NCBI RefSeq assembly: GCF_006874475.1
Contig: NZ_VIRM01000024.1
Location: 1 to 64,000, forward strand
Length of the DNA: 64,000 nucleotides
Source: Microbispora hainanensis
Lineage (GTDB): Bacteria > Actinomycetota > Actinomycetes > Streptosporangiales > Streptosporangiaceae
Direction of reading: 5' to 3'
The position numbers were made by a program, and so were the translations under genes. The notes beneath the pieces are model-generated. The model was not told the DNA's origin. It ran no database searches and saw only the letters and a program-made list of their open reading frames with translations. Positions 26,424-35,077 of this stretch are shown piece after piece; the first letter of the stretch is position 1; the number at the start of each line of letters is the position of its first letter.

Positions 26424-27950
26424 TCACCCGCCGGTGGCGCCCGCCGTGCCCACGGACACGCCGCCGCTCACCGAGACACCTGTGCCCGAAATCACAGGGC
26501 CCGCGGCGTCCGCCACCCGGCAGACCGCTCCCGAGCAGGCCCGCAACAGCATGAGCCGGGCCGCGAGCGCCGTGATCAGGCCCGGGTCGGCCGTCGCCGC
26601 GAGGTTGTGCAGCTCCGCCGGGTCGCCGCGCAGGTCGTAGAGCTGCCGCTCCCCGGTCTCGTACTCCACGTACGCGTACCGGTCGGTCCGCAGCATGGCG
26701 TACGTGGGCGGCGAGTGGGGCGAGTAGGAGGGGTGGTAGAACTCGGTGAGCACGGCGTCGCGCCAGGGGACGTTCTGCCCGCGCATGAGCGGGACGAGCG
26801 AGCGGCCCTCGGCCGTGGGCGGGACCACGGCCCCGCCCAGCTCGGCGAACGTGGGCGCGAGGTCGACCGTCGAGGTGAGCTTGTCGATCACGCCCCCGGC
26901 CGGCACGCCCGGACCGCGCACCACCAGCGGCACCCGGATGTCCTCCTCGAAGGGTGTCGTCTTGCCCGGCCGCAACCGGTGCTGGCCCAGATGGAAGCCG
27001 TTGTCGGAGGTGAAGAAGATGTAGGTGTCGTCGAGGCGGCCCGCCCGGCTCAGCGCCTCGACCAGCGCGCCGACCATGTCGTCCACGCCGAGCATGGCGC
27101 GCAGCCGGTCGCGGTGGACGCGGTCGATCCTGCGCGTGTCGGCGGCCGACAGCGGCGTGCGCTCGCGCAGCCAGAGGGGCTCGGCGGACACGTCGGCCTG
27201 GTCGAACGACGCGGTCCGCGGCGCCTGCTCCCCGGCGAAGGCGGCGGCGTGGCGCGGCGCGTGGTGCGCGGGCAGGTGCGGCGCCACCGGGGCGAGGTAG
27301 AGGAAGAACGGGGCGTCCCCCCGCGTGGCGTCGGTCGCGAACGCCGTGGCCTTGGCGCTCAGCACGTCCTCCAGGTAGTCCTCGGGGGCGTGGCCGTAGC
27401 GCCGGATCGCGCCGTTCTCGTTGAGCGCGTAGCCGTACTCCTGGTAGAGGCGGGTGACGGGGACGTGCCACTCGTCCCAGCCGGGCGGGATGTAGGTGCG
27501 CGGCGCGCCCTCGGGATAGTTGTTGAGATATTTGCCCATGAGCGCGGTGCGGTAGCCCGCGTCGTGCATCCACGTGCCGAGGGTGGAGGCCTCCAGGGGC
27601 CGGAACTTCGGGAACCCGCCGGTCGGCGACCGGTTGCTGTCCACGTGGTGGCTGTGCATGTACTGCGAGCGCAGGATGGACGAGCGGGAGGGGCAGCACC
27701 AGGGATTGGTGACGAAGAAGCGGGACAGCGTGGTGCCCTGACGCACCAGGAGGTCGCTGATGTTGGGGAACCTGCTCAGATCCGCCGCGTCCAGGTCGTC
27801 GGTGAGGATCAGCACGATGTTGGGCCGGTGAGCCGCCGGGGCGGGCTCGGCGCGGGAGGCGCCGGTGAGCGCGAGGCACAGCAGGAGCGCCGCGGCGAGC
27901 CCGGCCCACAGCTTTCTCGTTGGTCGTGGTTGGGGCACGGCAGCAATCAT
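26424..27950 (-). CDS. Secreted sulfatase
   Basis: A 508-residue type I sulfatase (arylsulfatase / N-acetylglucosamine-6-sulfatase-like). It hydrolyses sulfate esters outside the cell. After the start at 27950 comes a Sec signal peptide (KLWAGLAAALLLCLALTGASRA), then the metal site PNIVLILTDDLD and the C-x-P-S-R signature CCPSRSS, whose first Cys becomes formylglycine. TSDNGFHLGQH adds further metal ligands. A maturation enzyme is not seen nearby. Longer upstream in-frame starts would run into the aldo/keto-reductase remnant. The substrate cannot be told. Confidence 0.88.
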   Translation of the reverse strand: MIAAVPQPRPTRKLWAGLAAALLLCLALTGASRAEPAPAAHRPNIVLILTDDLDAADLSRFPNISDLLVRQGTTLSRFFVTNPWCCPSRSSILRSQYMHSHHVDSNRSPTGGFPKFRPLEASTLGTWMHDAGYRTALMGKYLNNYPEGAPRTYIPPGWDEWHVPVTRLYQEYGYALNENGAIRRYGHAPEDYLEDVLSAKATAFATDATRGDAPFFLYLAPVAPHLPAHHAPRHAAAFAGEQAPRTASFDQADVSAEPLWLRERTPLSAADTRRIDRVHRDRLRAMLGVDDMVGALVEALSRAGRLDDTYIFFTSDNGFHLGQHRLRPGKTTPFEEDIRVPLVVRGPGVPAGGVIDKLTSTVDLAPTFAELGGAVVPPTAEGRSLVPLMRGQNVPWRDAVLTEFYHPSYSPHSPPTYAMLRTDRYAYVEYETGERQLYDLRGDPAELHNLAATADPGLITALAARLMLLRACSGAVCRVADAAGPVISGTGVSVSGGVSVGTAGATGG

Positions 27951-28045
27951 TGCCACGCGTTCGCCTGCGGAAACGTACGCAACGTGATCACGCGACCGCG
28001 TTGCGTCCCGTTTCATGGAAAGATCTGGCCAATCCTCCCGGCCGG

Positions 28046-28187
28046 TCAGCCGGCCACGGCGGGGTCGGGGCCGAGACGGCGGCCCTCGTCGAGGCCGTCG
28101 ATCGTGGCCATGTCCCCGTCCGTCGGCGTACGGCTTCTCCAGGGCCTTCCACGTCTCGACGTACTTGCCGCGCCGGGCGCTGTTCAC
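28046..28187 (-). pseudogene. Internally deleted aldo/keto reductase remnant
   Basis: Minus-strand residues KYVETWKALEKPYADG match the central region of aldo/keto reductases (usual ETWKALEKLYADGRVRAIGVSN). After a frame change the sequence reads DMATIDGLDEGRRLGPDP and stops at 28046, which is the usual C-terminus of 2,5-diketogluconate-reductase-type enzymes. The N-terminus and about 100 internal residues are gone. Confidence 0.7.
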
Positions 28188-28234
28188 CGCGCGTTCCCGT
28201 CCTCGTCGTGTCGGGCGGCTAGGTTGAGCGCGTC

Positions 28235-29263
28235 GTGAACGTTTCTTTACGGGGCGTGGAGAACGAGAGACGGCGCCACGCCGCCGAGCAGGGGCAGGCC
28301 GTCGCGTGGGTGGAGTCCCCCCTGCAGCTGCTGTGCGTCGTCGAGGCGCACCACGCGGGGCTCCTCGGGCCCGTCACCACCGTGGTGCCGCGGGCCGGGC
28401 TGCCGGCCCTGCGGCCGACCCTCCGCGAACTCGACCGGCTCGGGCCGCCCGAGGGGCTGAGCTTCGCCGAGCCGGCCGCGCGGGCTCCCCGGCCTGGCCG
28501 CGTCTGGGCGGTGGGCGACGCCTTCTCCGGGCGTGTCCAGCTCGCCCTCGTCACCGCCCTCCCCGGCCGCACGGTGCTGGTGGACGACGGGCTGGCCACG
28601 ATCCGCCTGCTCGAACTGCTGGCCGCGCGCGGCCCGCTGCTGCGCGCCCGCGGCACCCCGGGCCTCGGCCGCAAGGTGCTCGCCACGGCCGCCGGGTTGC
28701 GCCTGCGCACCCGCAGGCCCACGGTGTTCACCGCGCTCCCGGTGCCCGCCGGCCTCGCCGGGGCGGTGGAGGACGGGGGCGTGCGGCTCGTGCGGCACGA
28801 CTTCGCCTGGCTGCGCGCCCAGCCCGCCCACCGGCCGCCGCCGGAGCGCACCGTCGTGCTCGGCACCTCGCTCGTACGCAACGGGCTCGTCCACCGCGAC
28901 CGCTACCTGCGCTGGCTGGAGCGGATCGACGAGCCCGTGGCGTACTTCCCCCACCGGCGTGAGGATCCCGGGGACCTCGACCGGGTGCGCGGCATCGCCG
29001 GACTGACCGTGTACGACGCCGGGGCGCCCGCCGAGATGACGCTGCGCGACCTGCGGCCGGATCAGCGGGTGCTGAGCCTGCCGTCCACCGCGGTGACCTC
29101 GCTGCGCGTCCTGCTGTCGGCCCGGGGCGTACGGGTGGAGACCGTGGACGTGCCGGACGACTGGTGGACGGCGTCGGCCGCACCGTCGCTGCGCTCCCAC
29201 CTCCAGCTCTTCGCGCACGAACCTCAGCCCCACCTGCACAATCCCGGAAAGGTCGCTCCTTGA
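28235..29263 (+). CDS. Polysialyltransferase-like glycosyltransferase
   Basis: A 342-residue protein beginning, after a short leader, with VAWVESPLQLLCVVEA, typical of the bacterial alpha-2,8-polysialyltransferase/GT52-like group. It shows HRDRYLRWLERI, YFPHRREDPGDL and SLPSTAVTSLRVLLS, the regions that bind the CMP-sugar in relatives. No signal peptide. It is coupled (TTGA) to the DUF6716-type gene. GTG 28256 is an alternative start, and the ribosome site is weak for both. With the NeuA-HAD-NeuB gene at 39156 it suggests a sialic-acid-type surface glycan; the exact linkage is unknown. Confidence 0.65.
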   Translation: MNVSLRGVENERRRHAAEQGQAVAWVESPLQLLCVVEAHHAGLLGPVTTVVPRAGLPALRPTLRELDRLGPPEGLSFAEPAARAPRPGRVWAVGDAFSGRVQLALVTALPGRTVLVDDGLATIRLLELLAARGPLLRARGTPGLGRKVLATAAGLRLRTRRPTVFTALPVPAGLAGAVEDGGVRLVRHDFAWLRAQPAHRPPPERTVVLGTSLVRNGLVHRDRYLRWLERIDEPVAYFPHRREDPGDLDRVRGIAGLTVYDAGAPAEMTLRDLRPDQRVLSLPSTAVTSLRVLLSARGVRVETVDVPDDWWTASAAPSLRSHLQLFAHEPQPHLHNPGKVAP

Positions 29264-30486
29264 CCCGTCTGCTCGCCGTGGCCGACTCCGACTCGTATCT
29301 CAAGTGGGCCGCGGGCCTGCTCGACGCGACCCCGGAGGACTGGGTCACGGACCTGGCCGTCGTCCGCACGCCCATCACCCCCTCCGCGGCGCAGATAGCC
29401 GCCGCGGTGAGCGGCACCCGCGCGCGGGGCGAGAGGCTTCCCCCGGTGCTGGCGGCGCGGCAGCTGCGCCGGGCCGCCGAACGGTTCCGGCCCGACGCCG
29501 TGCTGCTGGCCTGCACCGGGCCGGTGGTGGACGCGCTGGCGGCGGAGACGCTGGCCGGGCTGCGGCCCCGGCCGGTGCTGGTGTCGGGGCTGCCCGGCAT
29601 CTCGGTGCCCGCGACGGAGAAGGCCTGGCTGTTCCGCAGCGGCTGCGACCTGTTCGTCGTGCACAGCGGCCGGGAGGTCGCCGACTTCTCCGAGATCGGC
29701 GCGCGGCTCGGCGGGGGAGGGGCGGTGGCGCTGGCCCGCCTGCCCTACCTCGACCTCCTGCCCCGCGAACCGGCCGCCCACGGCGCAGGGGGCGTACGCG
29801 ACCGCGTCGTGTTCGCCACCCAGGCCAAGGTGCCCCGGCGGCGCGAGGAGCGGGAGCGGATCCTGCTCGCCCTGGCGGAGCTCGGGCGGGCCCGGCCCGG
29901 CCTCGACGTGGTGGTCAAGCTGCGGGCCCGCGACGACGAGCGGCAGACGCACAACGAGCGGCACCACTACGAGCGGCTGTGGACCGCGATGGAGGCAGAG
30001 GGCCGGGTGCCCGCGGGCGCCGTGCGCTTCGCCGCCGGGCCGATGCACGAGCATCTGAGCCGCGCCGCCGGGTTCGTCACGGTCAGCTCGACGGCCGCGC
30101 TGGAGGCGATCGCCGGTCGCGTGCCGCTGCTCGTGCTGTCGGACTTCGGGGTCAGCGCGGAGATGATCAACCTGGTGTTCGAGGGCAGCGGCTGCCTGGG
30201 CACGCTCGACGACCTGGTCAAGGCGGACTTCCGGGTCCCCGCCGAGGAGTGGTGCCGGGCCAACTACTTCCACGACTCCGCGGCCGGCGACTGGACCGGT
30301 CGCGTCGCCGCGCTGGCCGCCGCGGCCCGCGCGGGGACGCTGGAGCCGGCCCGCTCGCTCCTCGACGGTCCCGAGCACGAGGCCGCCCGCCGCCGCGCCC
30401 GGCTGCGCCTGGAGGTGCCGCCCAAGGTTCTGCGGTACGGCTACCGCGCCAAGCGCCGGATGCGCCGCTATCTCAAGGCGTTCTAG
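29260..30486 (+). CDS. DUF6716-type putative glycosyltransferase
   Basis: A 408-residue protein with a GT-B-like layout: an N-terminal Rossmann-type half (RLLAVADSDSYLKWAAGLL) and a C-terminal half with a sugar-nucleotide-type segment (VSSTAALEAIAGRVPLLVLSDFG). I recognise it as the group found beside polysialyltransferase and NeuB-like genes in actinomycetes. The TTG start overlaps the previous stop (TTGA), with GGAAAGG 8 nt upstream. It ends 4 bp from the convergent ammonia-lyase gene. Function is inferred from context. Confidence 0.65.
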   Translation: MTRLLAVADSDSYLKWAAGLLDATPEDWVTDLAVVRTPITPSAAQIAAAVSGTRARGERLPPVLAARQLRRAAERFRPDAVLLACTGPVVDALAAETLAGLRPRPVLVSGLPGISVPATEKAWLFRSGCDLFVVHSGREVADFSEIGARLGGGGAVALARLPYLDLLPREPAAHGAGGVRDRVVFATQAKVPRRREERERILLALAELGRARPGLDVVVKLRARDDERQTHNERHHYERLWTAMEAEGRVPAGAVRFAAGPMHEHLSRAAGFVTVSSTAALEAIAGRVPLLVLSDFGVSAEMINLVFEGSGCLGTLDDLVKADFRVPAEEWCRANYFHDSAAGDWTGRVAALAAAARAGTLEPARSLLDGPEHEAARRRARLRLEVPPKVLRYGYRAKRRMRRYLKAF

Positions 30487-30490
30487 ACGC

Positions 30491-31981
30491 TCACCGCGAG
30501 GGTGTCGCGGTGAGCAGGTGGGCGGCCCTGCGGACATCGGCGTCCAGCGGCCGGTCGGGATCGACCGCGGGGATCGCCTCGACCAAAGTGTCGAGGAGCC
30601 CGGCACAGCCCGAAGCCGTGGGGCGGCGGGCGCCGACATGCGCCGCCTGCCGCAACCCCACCGCCAGAGACCCGCAGAGGAGCCGCAGCAGTTCGGCCAT
30701 GTCGTAGGCGCGCAGAGCGGCCTGAGTGCCGAACGGCACCACGTCCTGGTTGTGCAGGTTGGTCGGCAGGCTCTGCATACTGGCCGGCACGGCGGCGCGG
30801 CGGAGCTCGGCGACGAACGCGGTCGTGGCGAGCTGCACCCCCTGCATCCCGTGCTGACGGCCGGGCCCGGCGGCGAGCATGGGGGGCAGGCCGCCGTTGC
30901 GGGCCGGGTCGACGAGGAGGTCGAGCTGCCGCTCGGCGAGGTTGCCGAGCTGAGCGGTGACCATCGCCAGGACGTCGGCGGCGAACGCGGCCGGCTGCCC
31001 GAAGAAGTTGCCGCCGTGCACGACCAGGTCGTCGTCGGGGAAGAACAGCGGGTTGTCGCTGACGCCGGCCAGGTCGGCCGCGACGACACCGTCGACGTAG
31101 CGCAGGGCGTCCTCGGCGGCGCCCAGCAGTTGCGGGGAACAGCGGATGCTGTACGGCTCCTGCAGCGGACGCGTGCCGGCGGGGAGGATCCCGGCAAGGG
31201 TCTTGCGCATGCCGTCGGCGACGTCGATCGCGCCGGGATGGCCGTAGGCGCCGAGCAGGCGCGGGTGGAGGAAGCCGGGGTCGCAGCCGAGCAGATCGGC
31301 GAGCAGGCAGGTGAGCGCCTGCAGCGCGCGGTGGGAGGACCGGACGCTGTCCAGGGCCAGGGCGGTCGCGGCTGTGGTGAGGGAGGTGCCGTTGACGAGC
31401 GCGAGGGCGTCCCGGCCGTCGAGCGTGAGCGGGGTCAGCCCGGCATGGCGCAGCGCCTCGGCCGCGGACATCCGCGAACCGCCGAGATACGCCTGTCCCC
31501 GGCCACGCAGGGCCTGGGCGGCATAGGCGAGCGGGATCAGGTCCCCGCTCGCGCCGACCGACCCGTAGCGGGGGATCGCCGGGACGAACGTCGTCGTGAA
31601 CATCGCGGCGAGCCCGTCGACCACGTGTGCGGACACGCCGGACGCCCCTTGGGCGAGCGACCACGTACGCACGAGGATCGCGGCCCGGCTCACGTCATGG
31701 GCCAGATCCGGCCCCTGCCCGGCGCCGAGGTGGGCCAGGGTGTTGTCACACTGGTCCGCCTCCTCCTCCCGGCCGGCGAACCCCACGAGGGCGCCGAATC
31801 CGGTGGTCGCGCCGTAGACCGGACGTTCCTCCTCCCGCACGTCGCGGAGGAAGCCGCGGCCGCGCTCGACGCGGTCACGGACGGACGCGTCGACCACGAC
31901 GGACACGGGCGCCGCGGCGCGGCGCAGGTCGGCTGAGCGCAGCGGAGCGCTGAGGTCGATGGTGCCTTCGACGGCGGGCAT
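30491..31981 (-). CDS. Aromatic amino acid ammonia-lyase, tyrosine-type
   Basis: A 496-residue HAL/PAL/TAL-family enzyme that removes ammonia from an aromatic amino acid. The MIO cofactor triad is Ala144-Ser145-Gly146 (SVGASGDLIPLAY) and the catalytic Tyr56 lies in VYGATTGFG. The substrate-selecting pair is His84-Leu85 (NTLAHLGAG), the HL signature of tyrosine ammonia-lyases, where histidine lyases have SH and phenylalanine lyases FL. The likely product is p-coumarate. It is divergent (62 bp) from an oxidoreductase and a CoA-ligase gene that could use that acid. A beta-tyrosine-forming aminomutase is a less likely alternative. Confidence 0.85.
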   Translation of the reverse strand: MPAVEGTIDLSAPLRSADLRRAAAPVSVVVDASVRDRVERGRGFLRDVREEERPVYGATTGFGALVGFAGREEEADQCDNTLAHLGAGQGPDLAHDVSRAAILVRTWSLAQGASGVSAHVVDGLAAMFTTTFVPAIPRYGSVGASGDLIPLAYAAQALRGRGQAYLGGSRMSAAEALRHAGLTPLTLDGRDALALVNGTSLTTAATALALDSVRSSHRALQALTCLLADLLGCDPGFLHPRLLGAYGHPGAIDVADGMRKTLAGILPAGTRPLQEPYSIRCSPQLLGAAEDALRYVDGVVAADLAGVSDNPLFFPDDDLVVHGGNFFGQPAAFAADVLAMVTAQLGNLAERQLDLLVDPARNGGLPPMLAAGPGRQHGMQGVQLATTAFVAELRRAAVPASMQSLPTNLHNQDVVPFGTQAALRAYDMAELLRLLCGSLAVGLRQAAHVGARRPTASGCAGLLDTLVEAIPAVDPDRPLDADVRRAAHLLTATPSR

Positions 31982-32001
31982 GTCCGGACTGTAGGCAGCC
32001 G

Positions 32002-32023
32002 ATTCTCAGAATCCTATGAGAAT
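32002..32023. promoter_or_regulatory. 22-bp inverted repeat in the lyase/oxidoreductase divergent promoter
   Basis: ATTCTCA, 8 bp, TGAGAAT, centred in the 62-bp gap between the two divergent genes. Position and symmetry suggest an operator controlling both. The binding protein is unknown. Confidence 0.5.
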
Positions 32024-32043
32024 TCGTCCGTAGCTTCCGGCTC

Positions 32044-33597
32044 ATGGCGCATGACTACTTGATCATCGGGGCCGGACCGGCCGGGCTGCAGCTCGCCGCG
32101 GAGCTCGAACACGGCGGTCACGACTATGTCGTCCTGGAGCGCGGGGCCGGCCCGGGCACCTTCTTCACCCGGTTCCCGCGGCACCGCCGGCTGATCTCCA
32201 TCAACAAGGTGCACACGGGGTACGACGACCCGGAGCTGCGGCTGCGGATGGACTGGAACTCGTTGCTGAGCGACGATCCCGGCCTGCTGTTCACCCGCTA
32301 CAGCGAGGAGTACTTCCCGCAGGCCGACGATTTCGTGCGTTACCTGTCCGACTACGCGGCGGCGACCGGCGTCCGGGCGCACTACGGCGTCGACGTCTTC
32401 CGTATCGGCCGGGACGACAACGGGTTCACCGTCACCGACCGCGGCGGGCGCTCGTGGCGGGGGCGGCGGCTGGTCGTCGCCACCGGAGTCTCCCAGCTCC
32501 ACGTCCCGCCGATCCCGGGCGTCGAACTCGCCGAACGCTACGACGCGTTCGAGACCGACCCGCGGTCCTTCGCCGACCAGCGGGTCCTGGTGATCGGCAA
32601 GGGCAACTCCGGGTTCGAGACCGCCGACGCGCTCATGGCCCAGGCCGCGGTCATCCACGTCGCCGGGCCGCACTCCGTCAGGATGGCCTGGCAGTCGCAT
32701 TACGTCGGGCACCTGCGGGCGGTGAACAACAACTTCCTCGACAGCTACCAGCTGAAGTCCCAGAACTCGGTGCTGGACGGCACGGTGGAGAGCATCGAGC
32801 GCCGTGCCTGCGGCGGCTACCGGGTGATGTTCCGCTATGCCCGCACCGTGGAGGCGCTGCGCGAGCTGTTCTACGACCGGGTGATCGTGTGCACCGGCTT
32901 CCGGTTCGACGCCTCCATCTTCGACGACGGCTGCCGGCCCGCGCTGGTCATCGACGATCGCTTCCCCGAGCAGACGCCGGCGTACGAGTCGGTCAACGTG
33001 CCCGATCTCTACTTCACCGGCACGCTCACCCAGCAACGCGACTTCAAGAAGGCCACCAGCGGGTTCATCCACGGTTTCCGCTACGGGGTGCGCGCGCTCT
33101 ACCGGATCCTGACCACCCGGTACCACGGCGGGACCTGGCCGGCCGAGCGGGTCGAGCCCACCGCCGACGCCATCACCGACGCGATCATCGCCCGGGTCAA
33201 CCGCTCGTCGGCGCTGTGGCAGCAGTTCGGCGTGCTCGGCGACGTCGTCAGCGTGGCCGGAGCCACCGCGCTCTACCAGGAGGAGGTCCCGGTGGCGTAC
33301 GTGGCGGACGGCGGCCTCGGCCACTCCCCGCACACGTTCGTCGTCACCCTGGAGTACGGCCCGCACCACGACGCCGCCGACCCCTTCGACATCTCGATCC
33401 CGAGGGTCGCCGAGAACGACGCGGCCCACGCCCATGACGCGAGCTACCTGCACCCGGTGGTGCGGCACTACCGGGACGGCGCGCCGGCCGGCGTCCACCA
33501 CCTCGCGGAGAACCTGGAGAACGAGTGGAACCTGTCGGAGGTGCACCAGCAGCCGCTGGCCGTCTTCGTCAAGGAGTGCCTCGCCGATGCCGGCTGA
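32044..33597 (+). CDS. FAD/NAD(P)-dependent oxidoreductase (flavin monooxygenase-like)
   Basis: A 517-residue flavoprotein. The FAD site GAGPAGLQLAAEL is at the N-terminus and a second dinucleotide site (VLVIGKGNSGFETADAL) begins near residue 180. VVCTGF-type and FTGTLTQQRDFKKATSGFIHGFRYG segments recall FOXRED2-like and flavin monooxygenase proteins. It has no signal peptide. It overlaps the CoA-ligase gene by 11 bp, so both are in one operon divergent from the tyrosine lyase. A role in oxidising the coumarate-derived compound is inference. Confidence 0.75.
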   Translation: MAHDYLIIGAGPAGLQLAAELEHGGHDYVVLERGAGPGTFFTRFPRHRRLISINKVHTGYDDPELRLRMDWNSLLSDDPGLLFTRYSEEYFPQADDFVRYLSDYAAATGVRAHYGVDVFRIGRDDNGFTVTDRGGRSWRGRRLVVATGVSQLHVPPIPGVELAERYDAFETDPRSFADQRVLVIGKGNSGFETADALMAQAAVIHVAGPHSVRMAWQSHYVGHLRAVNNNFLDSYQLKSQNSVLDGTVESIERRACGGYRVMFRYARTVEALRELFYDRVIVCTGFRFDASIFDDGCRPALVIDDRFPEQTPAYESVNVPDLYFTGTLTQQRDFKKATSGFIHGFRYGVRALYRILTTRYHGGTWPAERVEPTADAITDAIIARVNRSSALWQQFGVLGDVVSVAGATALYQEEVPVAYVADGGLGHSPHTFVVTLEYGPHHDAADPFDISIPRVAENDAAHAHDASYLHPVVRHYRDGAPAGVHHLAENLENEWNLSEVHQQPLAVFVKECLADAG

Positions 33598-35077
33598 GCC
33601 CTACCCGCGCGCCGTTCTGGACCTCCTGGCCGCGGCCGGTGACCGGCCCGTCTTCGAGCACGGCGCCCGTGTCGTCACCGGCGCGCGGATGCTCGGCCTC
33701 GTCCGGCGGATCGCGGCCGGGCTGCGCGCCGCGGCCGTCGGGCCCGGGGACGGCCTCGCCCTGGTGCTCGGCGTCACCCCGGAGGCGTTCGCCGCGACGA
33801 TCGCCGCCTACGTCGTGGGAGCCAGGGCCGTCGGCGTGCGGCCCGGGCTGCCCCACGGCCAGATGCGCCACATGCTCCACCAGGACATCGCCGCGGTCGT
33901 GACCGACGCGGCCACCGGCCCGGCCACCGGCCCGGACCACGCGCGGCGCACGCTGACCGTCTCCGAGCTGCTGGCCGCGCCCGGCGAGGACGGCCCGCTG
34001 CGCCTGTCCGGCCGGCCGGAGGACGTCGCCCGGCTCGTCTACACCAGCGGCAGCACCGGCGTCCCCAAGGCCTGCGCGCAGACCTACGCCGCCATGAACG
34101 CCGCGTGGACGGCCCGCCCGGCGGCGTGGCCGCCCGCCATCCGCGAACTGGCCTCCCGGCTGCGGCGCTACCTGGTGTTCGGGTCGCTGAGCAGCCAGGT
34201 GATGATGGAGTACGGCGTGCTCACGCTCGCCGCGGGCGGGACCATGGTCGTCGCCGACCCGCCCGCGTTCCCCGAAGCGATCACCAGATATCGGGCGACC
34301 GCCGGCGTCATCACCGTGCCCCGCCTGTACAAACTCGTCGCCGCCCAGCGCACCTCCCCGGCCGACCTGAGCAGCCTCAGAGCGCTCATGGTGTCCGGGT
34401 CGCCGCTGGAGGCGTCCCGGCTGCGCGAGGCGTCCGACGTGCTCGGCCCGGTCGTGTTCCACGGCTATGGGCAGACCGAGACCGGCACGATCTCCATGGC
34501 CACGCCGCAGGACGTCCCTCCATCCGTCGGATTCCCGCCCGACGTCGTCGACGTCGAGATCCGGGACGCGGACGGCCGGCCCGTCCCGCCCGGCGTCGAC
34601 GGCGAGCTGTACGTCCGTACGCCCGCTCAGGCCGCCGGATACTGGGCCGACCCGGCGGAGACCGCCGAGGTGTTCGTCGACGGGTGGGTGCGCACCCGCG
34701 ACCTGGGCCACTTCGACGAAGACGGACGACTGTACCTGGCGGGGCGGGCACGGGACGTCGTCATCGTCAACGCCAACCTCTACTACACCGGCCCGATCGA
34801 GCGGGTCCTGGCCGCTTCCCCCGACATCGCGGAGGCGTACGTGGTCGCGGCCCCGGACGAGGACACCGGCGAGGCGGTGCACGCGTTCGTGGTGCCGGCG
34901 GCCGGCCGGACCCCCGACCTTCACTCGCTGCGCACGCTGGTCGGCGAGCGGCTCGGCGCCGAGTGCGTTCCCGCGGCCGTCACCGTCCTCGACGAGGTGC
35001 CGCTGACGCCGAACGGCAAACCGGACAAGCGCCTTCTGGCGGCCGCGATACCCCGGGCCGGGGACAGCGCTCCTTGA
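33587..35077 (+). CDS. Acyl-CoA ligase, probably for an aromatic acid
   Basis: A 496-residue ANL-superfamily ligase. It shows YTSGSTGVPKA, GYGQTETGT, the GWVRTRDLGHFDEDGRLYLAGRARD hinge and the catalytic lysine in PNGKPDKRLL. Next to a tyrosine ammonia-lyase it may act like a 4-coumarate:CoA ligase. No carrier domain or condensation enzyme adjoins it, so it is not an NRPS A domain. Its last 157 bp overlap, antisense, the 3' end of benE. Confidence 0.8.
   Translation: MPAEPYPRAVLDLLAAAGDRPVFEHGARVVTGARMLGLVRRIAAGLRAAAVGPGDGLALVLGVTPEAFAATIAAYVVGARAVGVRPGLPHGQMRHMLHQDIAAVVTDAATGPATGPDHARRTLTVSELLAAPGEDGPLRLSGRPEDVARLVYTSGSTGVPKACAQTYAAMNAAWTARPAAWPPAIRELASRLRRYLVFGSLSSQVMMEYGVLTLAAGGTMVVADPPAFPEAITRYRATAGVITVPRLYKLVAAQRTSPADLSSLRALMVSGSPLEASRLREASDVLGPVVFHGYGQTETGTISMATPQDVPPSVGFPPDVVDVEIRDADGRPVPPGVDGELYVRTPAQAAGYWADPAETAEVFVDGWVRTRDLGHFDEDGRLYLAGRARDVVIVNANLYYTGPIERVLAASPDIAEAYVVAAPDEDTGEAVHAFVVPAAGRTPDLHSLRTLVGERLGAECVPAAVTVLDEVPLTPNGKPDKRLLAAAIPRAGDSAP

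Noticed and set aside
30491-31981. Histidine ammonia-lyase (hutH)
   Set aside because: Selectivity pair is His-Leu rather than Ser-His, and no hut genes lie nearby.
33587-35077. A fourth NRPS adenylation domain
   Set aside because: No carrier or condensation domain nearby and the sequence is closer to CoA ligases; context is a tyrosine lyase.
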